Part shown: piece by piece, positions 51,401 through 61,862 of the stretch
Position numbering within the stretch: position 1 is the first letter of the stretch
How the letters are laid out: each line of letters starts with the position of its first letter
NCBI RefSeq assembly: GCF_018130245.1
Contig: NZ_JAFCKP010000007.1
Coordinates: 124,001-188,000 of the forward strand
From: Bradyrhizobium sp. SZCCT0231
GTDB lineage: Bacteria; Pseudomonadota; Alphaproteobacteria; Rhizobiales; Xanthobacteraceae
Length of the DNA: 64,000 bases
Direction of reading: 5' to 3'
The notes under the pieces: generated by a model
Database searches by the model: none
Told to the model about the DNA's origin: nothing
What the model saw: the letters and a program-made list of their open reading frames with translations, nothing else
Program-made: the position numbers and the translations under genes

Positions 51401-53143
51401 ATGAGCATCACAAGTGATCAGGCAAGCCGGCTGCACCAGTTGCGCCAGCCGACCTTTGCCGAACTGTATTTGCCGAAGCTCGTCACCGTCTGGCGTGAAG
51501 GCTACGGTCTCGCGGGTTTCCGCGCCGACGTCTTCGCCGGCCTGACGGTTGCGATCGTCGCGCTGCCGCTGTCGATGGCGATCGCGATCGCCTCCGGCGT
51601 GACGCCGGACCGCGGCCTCTACACCGCTGTCGCCGGCGGCTTCATCGCCTCCCTGCTCGGCGGCAGCCGGTTCCAGATCGGCGGACCTGCCGGTGCGTTC
51701 ATCGTCTTGGTCGCAGCGACCGCAGAGCGTCACGGCGTCGACGGTGTCATCCTCGCCACCATGATGGCGGGCCTGTTTCTGATCGCTGCGGGCCTGCTCA
51801 GGGTCGGCACCTACATCAAGTTCATTCCCTATCCGGTGACGGTCGGCTTCACCGCCGGCATCGCCGTGATCATCTTCGCCAGCCAGCTCCGCGATCTCTC
51901 AGGCATCACGCTCGCGGGGAGGGAGCCCAGCGAGTTCGTGCCAAAGCTCGTCGCGCTCGCCGGCGGCCTCGACAGCATCAATCCGTCCGCCGTCGCAGTC
52001 GCCATCGTCAGCATCGCCATCATCGCCGGCGTGCGCCGCTGGCGGCCGTCCTGGCCCGGCATTCTGATCGCGGTCGTGTTTGCGGCGGTCGCCAGTAGCG
52101 TGCTGTCGCTCCCGGTCGAGACCATCGGCTCCCGCTTCGGCGGCATTCCGCGCGAGCTGCCCTCGCCGGCGCTGCCCGCGTTCTCGTTGGAGAAGGCACG
52201 GGCCGTGCTGCCGGATGCGATCGCCTTCGCGCTGCTGGCCGCCATCGAATCGCTGCTGTCGGCGGTGGTCGCCGACGGCATGACCGGCCGCCGTCACCGC
52301 TCCAATTGCGAACTGGTGGCGCAAGGCGCGGCCAATATCGGCTCGGCGCTGTTCGGCGGCATCTGCGTCACCGGCCTGATCGCGCGCACCGCCACCAACA
52401 TCCGCGCCGGCGCGCACGGACCGATGGCGGGCATGCTGCACTCCGTGTTCCTGCTGCTGTTCATGCTGATCGCGGCGCCGCTGGCGAGCTACATTCCGCT
52501 GGCCGCGCTCGCCTCGGTGCTGGTCGTGGTGGCCTGGACCATGGCGGAGAAGCACGAGTTCGCCACGCTCTTGCGCTCATCCTGGGGCGATGCCGTGGTG
52601 CTGCTCGCGACCTTCCTGCTCACGATCTTCCGCGACCTCACCGAAGGCATCCTGGTCGGCTTCGCGCTCGGCGCGGTGCTGTTCATCCACCGCATGGCCG
52701 AGATGACGGGCATCGAGGAGCGCACGCCGCTGGTGGTTGCCGATCGCCCCGACGACGGTAACGGCGATCGCGTTCCCTACGATTCCGCGCTTGCGCTCGA
52801 CCCCGACGTGCTGGTCTATCGCATCACCGGTGCGTTCTTCTTCGGCGCGGCCTCGGCGATCGGCGGCGTGCTCGACGGCGTCGCCGACCGGCGCAAGGCC
52901 TTCGTGGTCGACTTTGCCGCGGTGCCGTTCCTGGATTCGACCGCGGCCAACGTGCTCGGCCGGGTCGCGGCCAAGGCGCACCGCCAGGGCATCAGGCTGT
53001 TCATCACGGGGGCCTCGCCCACGGTCCGTCGCGCGCTGCTCACCCATGGCGTGACGCCGCCGCGCGCACGCTATCGCCAGAGCCTCGAGCGCGCCATCGC
53101 CGACATCAAGGGCCGATCCGCCGACGAGGCCGCTGCGAGCTGA
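51401..53143 (+). CDS. SulP/SLC26 anion transporter with STAS domain
   Basis: A 580-residue SulP permease, about 10-12 transmembrane helices up to residue 430 (for example AGFRADVFAGLTVAIVALPL, GGSRFQIGGPAGAFIVL), then a cytoplasmic STAS domain (about 440-560) with VVDFAAVPFLDSTAANVLGR. SulP proteins carry sulfate, bicarbonate or other anions, often with H+ or Na+; the STAS domain regulates. The substrate is not readable. The ATG is at 51401. It follows the XRE gene, with a 112-base gap. Confidence 0.92.
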   Translation: MSITSDQASRLHQLRQPTFAELYLPKLVTVWREGYGLAGFRADVFAGLTVAIVALPLSMAIAIASGVTPDRGLYTAVAGGFIASLLGGSRFQIGGPAGAFIVLVAATAERHGVDGVILATMMAGLFLIAAGLLRVGTYIKFIPYPVTVGFTAGIAVIIFASQLRDLSGITLAGREPSEFVPKLVALAGGLDSINPSAVAVAIVSIAIIAGVRRWRPSWPGILIAVVFAAVASSVLSLPVETIGSRFGGIPRELPSPALPAFSLEKARAVLPDAIAFALLAAIESLLSAVVADGMTGRRHRSNCELVAQGAANIGSALFGGICVTGLIARTATNIRAGAHGPMAGMLHSVFLLLFMLIAAPLASYIPLAALASVLVVVAWTMAEKHEFATLLRSSWGDAVVLLATFLLTIFRDLTEGILVGFALGAVLFIHRMAEMTGIEERTPLVVADRPDDGNGDRVPYDSALALDPDVLVYRITGAFFFGAASAIGGVLDGVADRRKAFVVDFAAVPFLDSTAANVLGRVAAKAHRQGIRLFITGASPTVRRALLTHGVTPPRARYRQSLERAIADIKGRSADEAAAS

Positions 53144-53209
53144 CGGCGTGCGCTTGACAGAGCGGGCGCGACGCGAAATGGATCGCCTCGGAAACGACCC
53201 GAGGGAAAG

Positions 53210-54049
53210 ATGACCGCGCCAAGAACTCCCGCAGCCTGTCTGATCGGATGGCCGGCGGCGCATTCGCGCTCGCCGCTGATTCATCATTACTGGCTGCGCA
53301 CGCTCGGAATCGAGGGCGGCTATGTCATCGAGGCGGTTCCGCCCGAGGACCTGCGCGACTTCGTGCTGCGGCTGTCGCTGCGCGGCTTCGTCGGGGCCAA
53401 CGTCACCATCCCGCACAAGGAAGCCGTGCTGGCGCTGTCGACGCCCGATGCGCGCGCCAAGGCCGTCGGTGCCGCCAACACGCTGTGGTTTGCGGACGGC
53501 GAGCTCTGCGCGACCAACACCGATGTCGAAGGCTTCATCAACAATCTCGACGCCAGCGCGCCCGGCTGGGACGCGGCCGAGGAGGCGCTGGTGCTCGGCG
53601 CCGGAGGCTCCTCGCGCGCGGTCGTGTTCGGCCTGCTCGAACGCGGCATCGAGTGCGTGCATGTCGCCAATCGCACCGTCGCGCGGGCCGAGACGCTGGC
53701 AAAGCAGTTCGGGCCGAACGTGCATGCGCTGCCGTGGGACGCGATCAACGACGTGCTGCCGCGCGCAGGACTTCTCGTGAACACGACCTCGCTCGGCATG
53801 CACGGGCAGCCGTCACTCGATGTTGATGTTGCACGGCTGCCGCAAGCGGCGGTCGTCGCCGACCTCGTCTATGTTCCCTTGGTGACGCCGCTGCTCGCCG
53901 CAGCGACGGCGCGAGGCCTGAAGACCGCCGACGGGCTCGGCATGCTGCTGCACCAGGCGGTGCGCGGCTTCGAGCTGTGGTTCGGCCGGCGGCCCGAGGT
54001 CACGGCCGAGCTGCGCGCATTGGTCGAGGCCGATCTCACAAAGACTTGA
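53210..54049 (+). CDS. aroE: shikimate dehydrogenase
   Basis: Reduces 3-dehydroshikimate to shikimate with NADPH (EC 1.1.1.25). The substrate-binding part is AAHSRSPLIHHYWL near residues 16-29, catalytic Lys70 is in NVTIPHKEAV and Asp105 in ATNTDVEGF. The dinucleotide loop is LVLGAGGSSRAVVFGLL, and the C-terminal GLGMLLHQAVRGFELW helps close the site. The 279-residue length is normal. The ATG at 53210 has gagggaaag before it. Confidence 0.95.
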   Translation: MTAPRTPAACLIGWPAAHSRSPLIHHYWLRTLGIEGGYVIEAVPPEDLRDFVLRLSLRGFVGANVTIPHKEAVLALSTPDARAKAVGAANTLWFADGELCATNTDVEGFINNLDASAPGWDAAEEALVLGAGGSSRAVVFGLLERGIECVHVANRTVARAETLAKQFGPNVHALPWDAINDVLPRAGLLVNTTSLGMHGQPSLDVDVARLPQAAVVADLVYVPLVTPLLAAATARGLKTADGLGMLLHQAVRGFELWFGRRPEVTAELRALVEADLTKT

Positions 54050-54105
54050 GAGAATAGCGCGGGTCTTTCGGAGTTCTCCATCCGTGGGGACAACCGGAGA
54101 CCGTC

Positions 54106-54732
54106 ATGACTGTTCAACGTGCAACTTTCACACGTCCATTGATCGCCGTCGCGATGGTGGCCGTCTCGACTTACTGCGCCTTCGCCCAGAAGGCGCCGGT
54201 GCCGACGCGCGTGCGCGGCACCATCGAAAGCGTCAATGGCGACACCATGCAGGTCAAGTCGCGCAGTGGTGAAGAGGTCAGGCTTCACCTCGCCTCCGAC
54301 GTGAACGTGTCGGAGATTGCCAGGATTTCACTCGCCGACGTCAAGCCGGGTTCGTTCATCGGCGCGACCACCGTGCCGGGACCGGACGGCAGCCAGAACG
54401 CCGTCGAGGTGCACGTGTTTCCGGAAGATATGCGCGGCACCGGCGAGGGCTCGCGGCCCTGGGACCTCAAGCCCAACTCCAGCATGACCAATGCGACGGT
54501 GGCCGAGAGCGTGGTCGGCAATGACGGCCACACGCTGCTCGTCAAGTACAGGGACGGCGAGAAGAAGGTGTTCGTCGCCGACAACACGCCGGTGGTGACC
54601 TTCGTGCCCGGCGACAAGTCCGACCTGAAGGCCGGCGCCAAGGTCATCGCCTTCATGAAGCAATTGCCGGACGGCTCGTTCGAGACCAACCGCGTCAGCG
54701 TCGGCCGCGACGGCCTGACGCCGCCGATGTGA
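54106..54732 (+). CDS. exported protein with DUF5666-like OB-type repeats
   Basis: A 208-residue product with a signal peptide (about 1-28, LIAVAMVAVSTYCAFA). The mature part has two similar beta modules: RVRGTIESVNGDTMQVKSRS, then DVKPGSFIGATTV; and HTLLVKYRDGEKKVFVADN, then DKSDLKAGAKVIAFMKQL. That is the DUF5666 style of small OB-like beta barrels. Proteins like this are sometimes labelled metal ABC transporter permease, which the sequence does not support. No partner is obvious. Confidence 0.78.
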   Translation: MTVQRATFTRPLIAVAMVAVSTYCAFAQKAPVPTRVRGTIESVNGDTMQVKSRSGEEVRLHLASDVNVSEIARISLADVKPGSFIGATTVPGPDGSQNAVEVHVFPEDMRGTGEGSRPWDLKPNSSMTNATVAESVVGNDGHTLLVKYRDGEKKVFVADNTPVVTFVPGDKSDLKAGAKVIAFMKQLPDGSFETNRVSVGRDGLTPPM

Positions 54733-54746
54733 TCGAGCGCTGAACT

Positions 54747-54839
54747 CGTAGGGTGGGCAAAGGCGCGCTTGCGCCGTGCCCACCATTTTATCCGCATTTC
54801 GCGAAATTGGTGGGCACGCTTCGCTTTGCCCACCCTACG
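54747..54839. repeat. extragenic palindrome family A, copy 4
   Basis: cgtagggtgggcaaaggcgc then gcgccgtgcccacca against attggtgggcacgcttcgc and tttgcccaccctacg. It lies between two convergent genes. Confidence 0.85.
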
Positions 54840-54851
54840 ACACCGCTGCAA

Positions 54852-56271
<1,420 letters not shown>

Positions 56272-56492
56272 GCGAGTTCCGTCTGCTTTCCGCTGGTCAT
56301 GCCGGAACTATAATGTTAACAATGTGTTACAGGGACGGCGGCGAGCCTGGTTCCGTAATGATTTATCATATTTTTTGAAGCCAAGTTAGCCGCGATAGCC
56401 TTATAAGACCCTCAGCAAATCAGGGATGCGGGGCCCAGCCGGGCAGCCCGTGGTTGTAGAGGGGAGTCCCTGGTTGTTGCTTGGGGGACGAT

Positions 56493-57836
56493 ATGAGTCG
56501 CAAATATTTCGGGACGGACGGGATCCGGGGCCGCGCCAACGGACTGATCACGCCGGAGCTCGCGCTCAAGGTCGGCCAGGCCGCAGGCCTTGCGTTTCAG
56601 CGCGGTGACCACCGCCACCGGGTCGTGATCGGCAAGGACACCCGTCTGTCCGGCTACATGATCGAATACGCTATGGTCGCAGGCTTCACCTCGGTCGGCA
56701 TGGACGTGCTGCTGGTCGGCCCGATGCCGACGCCGGCCGTCGCGATGCTGACGAAGTCGATGCGCGCCGATCTCGGCGTGATGATCTCGGCTTCGCATAA
56801 CCTGTTCGAGGACAACGGCATCAAGCTGTTCGGCCCACAGGGCTTCAAGCTTTCCGACGACGTCGAGCGGCAGATCGAGCAGCTGCTCGACGAATCTCTC
56901 GACAAGCGGCTGGCGCAGAGCGCGAGCCTCGGCCGCGCCCGCCGTATCGACGGCGTGCACGACCGCTACATCGAATTCGCCAAGCGCACGCTGCCGCGCG
57001 ATCTGTCGCTGGATGGCTTGCGCGTCGTGATCGACTGCGCCAATGGCGCCGCCTACAAGGTGGTGCCCGAAGCTCTGTGGGAGCTGGGTGCCGACGTGGT
57101 GCCGATCGGCGTCGAGCCCGACGGCTTCAACATCAACAAGGAGTGCGGCTCGACCTCGCCGGAAGCGCTGTCGAAGAAGGTGCGCGAGATGCGCGCCGAC
57201 ATCGGCATCGCGCTGGACGGCGACGCCGATCGCGTCATCCTGGTCGACGAGCGGGGCCATCTCGTCGACGGCGACCAATTGCTCGCGGTGATCGCGCAGA
57301 GCTGGAAGGAAGACGGCCGGCTGTCGCGGCCTGGCATCGTCGCCACCGTGATGTCCAATCTCGGCCTCGAGCGCTTCCTGCAAGGGCAGGGGCTCGAGCT
57401 CGTGCGCACGCCGGTCGGCGACCGCTACGTGCTCGAGCAGATGCTGAGCGGCGGCTACAATCTCGGCGGCGAGCAGTCCGGCCACATCATCCTGTCCGAC
57501 TACGCCACCACCGGCGACGGTTTCGTGGCGGCGTTGCAGGTGCTGGCCGTGGTGCAGAGGCTGCGCCGCCCCGTGTCCGAGGTCTGTCACCGCTTCGATC
57601 CGCTGCCGCAGATCCTCAAGAACGTCCGCCACAAGGGCGGCAAGCCGCTCGACGATTCCGACGTCAAGTCGGCGATCTCCGACGGCGAGAAGCGCCTCAA
57701 CGGCCACGGCCGCCTCCTGATCCGCTCCTCCGGCACCGAGCCGGTGATCCGCGTCATGGGCGAAGGCGAGGACCGCATTCTGGTCGAGGACGTCGTCGAC
57801 ACCATCGTCCTGGCGCTGGGACAAGCGGCGGCGTAA
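56493..57836 (+). CDS. glmM: phosphoglucosamine mutase
   Basis: Interconverts glucosamine 6- and 1-phosphate for UDP-GlcNAc synthesis (EC 5.4.2.10). The 447-residue protein has the active Ser101 in [16 protein letters not shown] (phospho-serine), the metal loop [14 protein letters not shown], the sugar-binding [19 protein letters not shown] and the phosphate site [19 protein letters not shown]. The ATG at 56493 ([10 protein letters not shown]) is chosen; the frame continues 4 codons upstream. It follows 220 bases of non-coding DNA that probably carries the promoter. Confidence 0.95.
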   Translation: MSRKYFGTDGIRGRANGLITPELALKVGQAAGLAFQRGDHRHRVVIGKDTRLSGYMIEYAMVAGFTSVGMDVLLVGPMPTPAVAMLTKSMRADLGVMISASHNLFEDNGIKLFGPQGFKLSDDVERQIEQLLDESLDKRLAQSASLGRARRIDGVHDRYIEFAKRTLPRDLSLDGLRVVIDCANGAAYKVVPEALWELGADVVPIGVEPDGFNINKECGSTSPEALSKKVREMRADIGIALDGDADRVILVDERGHLVDGDQLLAVIAQSWKEDGRLSRPGIVATVMSNLGLERFLQGQGLELVRTPVGDRYVLEQMLSGGYNLGGEQSGHIILSDYATTGDGFVAALQVLAVVQRLRRPVSEVCHRFDPLPQILKNVRHKGGKPLDDSDVKSAISDGEKRLNGHGRLLIRSSGTEPVIRVMGEGEDRILVEDVVDTIVLALGQAAA

Positions 57837-57886
57837 GGTCTTTCAAGCACGAGCGGGGTGTGGTGATCTCACCCCACGCGCAGTAT

Positions 57887-57979
57887 CGTAGGGTGAGCAA
57901 AGCGAAGCGTGCCCACGCGTCTGTCGCCGTATCGGAAGGATCGTGGGCACGGCGCAAGGGCGCCTTTGCCCACCCTACG
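57887..57979. repeat. extragenic palindrome family A, copy 5
   Basis: cgtagggtgagcaaagcg then cgtgcccacg against cgtgggcacggcgc and cgcctttgcccaccctacg. One arm has a g-to-a change (gtgagc for gtgggc). Confidence 0.8.
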
Positions 57980-58015
57980 ATATCGGACTCTTGGGGATTG
58001 TCCCATTGCGGAAGC

Positions 58016-58085
58016 ACTCTCTCCCCAACCCTCTCCCGCATCCGCCTTCGCCAAGGCTTCGGCGGACAAGAGCGGAAGAGGGGGT
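58016..58085. repeat. extragenic repeat (ctctccccaaccctctcc type)
   Basis: ctctctccccaaccctctcc opens, then cgccttcgccaaggcttcgg forms a small hairpin, and gcggaagagggggtc closes. Arms pair only partly. Confidence 0.5.
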
Positions 58086-58390
58086 CATTACCGTCGTCGC
58101 AGCGATCAACCCCCATCTCATTGCGCTTTAGCTCGACGCGCGGAGTGATACCCCGCACCCGTCCCGCCGCCTTGCGGCTTCACACATCGTTAGGAAATGC
58201 GCCGAGGATGATTCGTTTGGCGCGGCATTTCTGCAACGCTCGCGCGACGCGCGCGTGTGGGTAGAGAAAAAATCAACCTTAAAAATTAGGGTTAAGTGGC
58301 GCTTAAACATTTGCTGCCATCGTCCGGGTCGTGAGTTTCCAGAACGTGAGGCGTCTGCATTTTGCCTCACCGGCCATAAGGACGAAGCCA

Positions 58391-59221
58391 ATGCGTAGCG
58401 TTAAGTCTCTCCTTGCCGCGGGTGCGGCAACCCTGATCTCCTCGATGGCGTTCGCCGCCGACATGCCGATCGCCGCGCCCCCTCCCATGTACGCGCCGCC
58501 CGCTCCGCCCGCAGACTTCGGCGGCTGGTATCTCCGTGGCGACATCGGCATGACCAACCAGAGCGCTAAGAGCATCGAGAGTGCCCTGCCGGCCGGCTAT
58601 TCGAAGTCGACGGAAGGCCTCGGCTTCGACTCCTCGCCGCTGTTCGATCTCGGCGTCGGCTATCGCTTCAACAACTGGTTCCGTGCCGACGTGATCGGCC
58701 AGTACCGCGGCAAAGCCACTCTGCACGGCAGCGACACCGTCGTCGGACCCGGCTTCGTCGGCGTCAACAACTACAGCGGCAGCAAGTCCGAGTGGGTCGT
58801 CATGGCGAATGCCTACGTCGATCTCGGCACCTGGTGGTGCATCACTCCGTTCATCGGCGCCGGTGTCGGCGGCTCGTACAACAAGATCAGCAGCTTCCGC
58901 GACGACGGCGTGTCGTACAGCCCGGCGCTCAACAACAGCGTCGCTTACTTCGCCGACAACGGTAAGTGGAACTTTGCCTGGGCCGCTCACGCCGGTCTCG
59001 CCTACAAGGTCAATCCCGGGTTCACCGTCGAACTGGCCTACAGCTACATGAACCTCGGCGACGCGGCGCCCGGCAACTACCGGCTCTTCGACAACAGTGC
59101 CTCCGGTCCGACCTCGATCAAGCTCAAGGAGCTCACCTCGCACGACCTGAAGCTCGGCGTGCGCTGGGATCTCAGCAGCCCGCCGGCCTACGTGCCGCCG
59201 CCGCTCGTCACCAAGGGCTGA
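58391..59221 (+). CDS. outer-membrane beta-barrel protein
   Basis: A 276-residue opacity-type porin. The signal peptide ends at MAFA-AD (residue 22), followed by a proline-rich linker. The barrel has alternating strands (WYLRGDIGMTNQ, SSPLFDLGVGYRFNNWFRAD, WVVMANAYVDLGTW, WAAHAGLAYKVNPGFTVELA, HDLKLGVRWDL). The short end VPPPLVTKG after the last strand is unusual because most barrels end on an aromatic residue. Resembles the Omp31-like proteins of Bradyrhizobium. The ATG at 58391 has aaggacgaag before it. Confidence 0.88.
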   Translation: MRSVKSLLAAGAATLISSMAFAADMPIAAPPPMYAPPAPPADFGGWYLRGDIGMTNQSAKSIESALPAGYSKSTEGLGFDSSPLFDLGVGYRFNNWFRADVIGQYRGKATLHGSDTVVGPGFVGVNNYSGSKSEWVVMANAYVDLGTWWCITPFIGAGVGGSYNKISSFRDDGVSYSPALNNSVAYFADNGKWNFAWAAHAGLAYKVNPGFTVELAYSYMNLGDAAPGNYRLFDNSASGPTSIKLKELTSHDLKLGVRWDLSSPPAYVPPPLVTKG

Positions 59222-59249
59222 TCGGCAGCCTCATCGCTTAACGTCCCTT

Positions 59250-59279
59250 AACGGCGCGGGATCATCCCGCGCCGTTTTA
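59250..59279 (+). terminator. rho-independent terminator
   Basis: acggcgcggga and tcccgcgccgt arms, with a tca loop, followed by tttac. About 30 bases past the outer-membrane gene stop. Confidence 0.85.
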
Positions 59280-59388
59280 CTTTGCGTATTTTTCATGGCG
59301 AGCAGCGACGAAAGCGCCTGCCGCAACCATTGGTTAAGGTTAACAGGCGATGATCATCGCAACAGTTCGAGTCCGATGGAGCGTGGTG

Positions 59389-60270
59389 ATGCGTAGGCTG
59401 GTGTTGGCAGCGGCGATGTTGGGGACGGTGTCTGCCGCGCAAGCGGCCGACATGCCGGACCTGCCCGTGCTGCGCGGCGGCTTCACCGACGGTCTGTCGA
59501 AGACGAGCCGCAATTGGGACGGCGCTTATGTCGGCGGCAACGCCGGCTACACGACCGACGCGACCGATTTCAGCCAGAGCGTGGTCGGCCTCACCAACTA
59601 CATCTTTCGCGACAGCGTCCTGCAGCAACCGACCGCGAACTGGTCGCTCCTCAACAAAGCCAACACGCAAGGCGTCAATTTCGGTGGCTTCATCGGCCGC
59701 AACTGGCAATGGTACGATGCCATTCTCGGTCTTGAAGGCACCTACAGCTACTTCGACAATCTCTACACTCAGACGAGCGGTTACAACTCGCTCGTTATCA
59801 CCAACCCGCCCGGGGATAACCCGCCCGAGGGAACGACCAACAATTACAACGTGACCTTGACCGGCACCGCCGCGGCGAAGGTCAAGGACATGATTTCGCT
59901 CCGTGGCCGCGTCGGTTGGGATGGCGGCGATTTCATGCCGTATGCCTTCTTCGGCGCCGCGGTTGGGCGGATGGACGTCTCCCGCACGGTGACGAGCGAT
60001 GTGACACTCACGCAGATCGTATCGACAACGGTCGGCGGCGTTACGACGACCACGAGCAATACCTATGCTGTTCCGGCGCAGTCGCAGACTCAGAGCCAGC
60101 ACAGGACCAACACTTTCGCTGTCGGTTGGACCGCGGGCCTCGGGCTCGAATATTGCATTTGGGACGGGTTGTTCGCACGCGTGGAATACGAGTATGTGAG
60201 ATTCTCGCCTGTCATGAACACGCAGGTCACGCTGAACAACGCGCGCCTCGGCCTCGGCTACAAATTCTGA
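59389..60270 (+). CDS. outer-membrane beta-barrel protein, second
   Basis: A 293-residue product with a signal peptide (LVLAAAMLGTVSAAQA, cut near residue 19) and then an alternating-strand barrel: NWDGAYVGGNAGYTTD, NFGGFIGRNWQWYDAILGLE, GRVGWDGGDFMPYAFFGAAV, WTAGLGLEYCIWDGLFARVE, and NARLGLGYKF with terminal Phe, as expected for BAM-dependent assembly. A threonine-rich loop at about 225-250 (VSTTVGGVTTTTSNT) is likely extracellular. The ATG at 59389 is chosen for the signal peptide. It follows the first barrel gene but is separated by a terminator, so it is expressed on its own. Confidence 0.88.
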   Translation: MRRLVLAAAMLGTVSAAQAADMPDLPVLRGGFTDGLSKTSRNWDGAYVGGNAGYTTDATDFSQSVVGLTNYIFRDSVLQQPTANWSLLNKANTQGVNFGGFIGRNWQWYDAILGLEGTYSYFDNLYTQTSGYNSLVITNPPGDNPPEGTTNNYNVTLTGTAAAKVKDMISLRGRVGWDGGDFMPYAFFGAAVGRMDVSRTVTSDVTLTQIVSTTVGGVTTTTSNTYAVPAQSQTQSQHRTNTFAVGWTAGLGLEYCIWDGLFARVEYEYVRFSPVMNTQVTLNNARLGLGYKF

Positions 60271-60345
60271 CACCGCTGCGCCCCGCCGTGGTTGACAGAT
60301 TCACGCCGTCCTGATGCTCTGTCGCCCCATAGCGGGGCGGTAGCG

Positions 60346-60936
60346 ATGAAGATCTACGGCGACAGCAATTCCGGCAACTGTCTGAAGGTGAAGTGGGTCT
60401 GCGACAAGCTCGCTGTGCCCTACCAATGGATCGAGATCGACACAAGCAAGGGCGAGACGCGCACGCCGCAATTCCTGAGGATGAACGGCGCCGGCCAGGT
60501 GCCCACCGTTGAGTTCGACGACGGCCGTACGCTGGCACAGTCCAACGCCATCATCCGCTATCTCGCCCGCGACAGCGCGCTGATCCCACGCGATGCCTTC
60601 GCCACGGCGAAGATGGATGAATGGCTGTTCTGGGAGCAGTACAGCCACGAGCCCTATATTGCCGTGTGCCGTTTCCTCATCGTCTACCTCGGCAAGGACG
60701 TATCCGAGCTCGATCCTGAAAAGGTCAAGCGCGGCTATGCGGCGCTCGACCGCATGGAGCAGCATCTCTCCGCCAATCGCTTCTTCGCGGTCGATGAGGT
60801 TTCGCTCGCGGATGTCTCGCTGCTCGCTTATACCCGCGTTGCGCATGAAGGCGGCTTCGATCTCGGCCGCCATGCGTCCGTCCGCCGCTGGATCGGCGAC
60901 GTCGAAGCGTTTCTCGGCCTTTCGCCGGCGCGCTGA
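60346..60936 (+). CDS. glutathione S-transferase family protein
   Basis: A 196-residue GST: MKIYGDSNSGNCLKVKWVCD begins, then the thioredoxin part FLRMNGAGQVPTVEFDDGRT with the cis-Pro and LAQSNAIIRYLARD. The helical half (from about residue 85) ends DEVSLADVSLLAYTRVAHEG. Short for a GST but complete. The ATG at 60346 has ggggcggtagcg upstream. It precedes a GNAT gene by 17 bases. Confidence 0.88.
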   Translation: MKIYGDSNSGNCLKVKWVCDKLAVPYQWIEIDTSKGETRTPQFLRMNGAGQVPTVEFDDGRTLAQSNAIIRYLARDSALIPRDAFATAKMDEWLFWEQYSHEPYIAVCRFLIVYLGKDVSELDPEKVKRGYAALDRMEQHLSANRFFAVDEVSLADVSLLAYTRVAHEGGFDLGRHASVRRWIGDVEAFLGLSPAR

Positions 60937-60953
60937 GTCCGGAGTTGTCTGAC

Positions 60954-61418
60954 ATGAACGCCGAAGCCGTCTTCATCCGTCCCGCGCGCCGCGAGGACGT
61001 CGCCGCGGTCGTGGCAATGCTCGCCGACGATCATCTCGGCCGCGCGCGCGAGCGCGTGGAGGATCCGTTGCCGGCCTCCTATTACGACGCATTCGCGCGG
61101 GTCGAGCGCGATCCGAATCTCACGCTCGTGGTTGCCGAGAGCGCGGGCAGGGTGGTCGGCTGCCTGCAACTTGCGATCCTGCCGGGCATCAGCTCGCAAG
61201 GCGGCATCCGCGGTCTGCTCGAGGACGTGCGCGTCGCCTCCGATTGTCGCAGCCGCGGCATCGGCGAGCAGCTGGTGCAATGGGCCGTGACGGAAGCAAA
61301 GGTGCGCGGCTGCAATCTGGTTGAACTGCTCACGCATCACACGCGAACAGATGCGCAGCGCTTCTACAAGCGGCTGGGATTCACAGCGAGTCACGTCGGC
61401 ATGACTGTCCGCTTTTGA
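60954..61418 (+). CDS. GNAT-family N-acetyltransferase
   Basis: A 154-residue acetyltransferase. N-terminal VFIRPARREDVAAVVAMLAD, strand LVVAESAGRVVGCLQLAI, motif A LLEDVRVASDCRSRGIGEQL with the acetyl-CoA loop CRSRGIG, and motif B HTRTDAQRFYKRLGF. The ATG at 60954 is used rather than a TTG 9 bases before. Directly follows a GST gene (17 bases) and may be co-transcribed with it. The substrate is unknown; the class includes small-molecule and peptide acetyltransferases. Confidence 0.9.
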   Translation: MNAEAVFIRPARREDVAAVVAMLADDHLGRARERVEDPLPASYYDAFARVERDPNLTLVVAESAGRVVGCLQLAILPGISSQGGIRGLLEDVRVASDCRSRGIGEQLVQWAVTEAKVRGCNLVELLTHHTRTDAQRFYKRLGFTASHVGMTVRF

Positions 61419-61576
61419 AGCAGCATCTCGCAAGCCTTGCGCGATCAGCAAATTCGGATCGCGCATTCGTTCATCTTAAGAGCTGATAAACTACCCGGCC
61501 GTCGTTTATGTTGAACCGGGACCGAACGGTGCTACGGCAGCTTCCGGCACCGAGCTCGGTCGGTTCGGGGATTTCG

Positions 61577-61783
61577 ATGACAAGCTATTCAATGATCAAG
61601 GTCGGCAACGACTACGTCGTGCAGGCCAATGACAAATGCATTTTGAAGGTCCGCAGCCGCCGCAAGGCCGCGCAATTGATCAGCGATGCCACGGACTTGC
61701 TGAATGCGCTCGCTGTTGTCGAATCCCCTGATATTGCACCGGAGGCGCCATCACTGGCGCGTGAGGCCCCGGAACTTCCTTGA
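61577..61783 (+). CDS. small hypothetical protein
   Basis: A 68-residue protein starting MTSYSMIKVGNDYVVQAND, a strand-rich first half with CILKVRSRRKAAQLISDA and an acidic, proline-rich end (VESPDIAPEAPSLAREAP). The basic RSRRK stretch suggests nucleic-acid or membrane contact, but no family is recognised. The ATG at 61577 lies about 7 bases after cggggat. It precedes the serC leader. Confidence 0.55.
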   Translation: MTSYSMIKVGNDYVVQANDKCILKVRSRRKAAQLISDATDLLNALAVVESPDIAPEAPSLAREAPELP

Positions 61784-61794
61784 CGGACCTTCCC

Positions 61795-61862
61795 GTTTCC
61801 CGTATCAGCCGCGGCGGGACACCTCCCCCCAACGGGAGGCTTACTATCTGGAAGGGTAGATC
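61795..61862 (+). promoter_or_regulatory. candidate serC leader RNA motif
   Basis: The region directly upstream of serC folds as a short stem (cctccc at 61822-61827 with ggaggg-complementary gggagg at 61834-61839) after gcggcgggac, followed by a purine stretch (ggaagggtaga) serving as ribosome site. Position, size and the cggcgggacacctcc element match what I know of the alphaproteobacterial serC RNA motif; no ligand is known. Assigned from memory of the motif. Confidence 0.55.

Larger units (their letters stand above)
57837..58390. other. non-coding gap with repeats and promoter
   Basis: About 550 bases. It contains the family A copy at 57887-57979, a direct/inverted composite at 58016-58085, and an AT-rich stretch (58255-58315, with aaaaatcaaccttaaaaatt) likely to be the promoter of the following outer-membrane protein gene. 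Confidence 0.5.
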
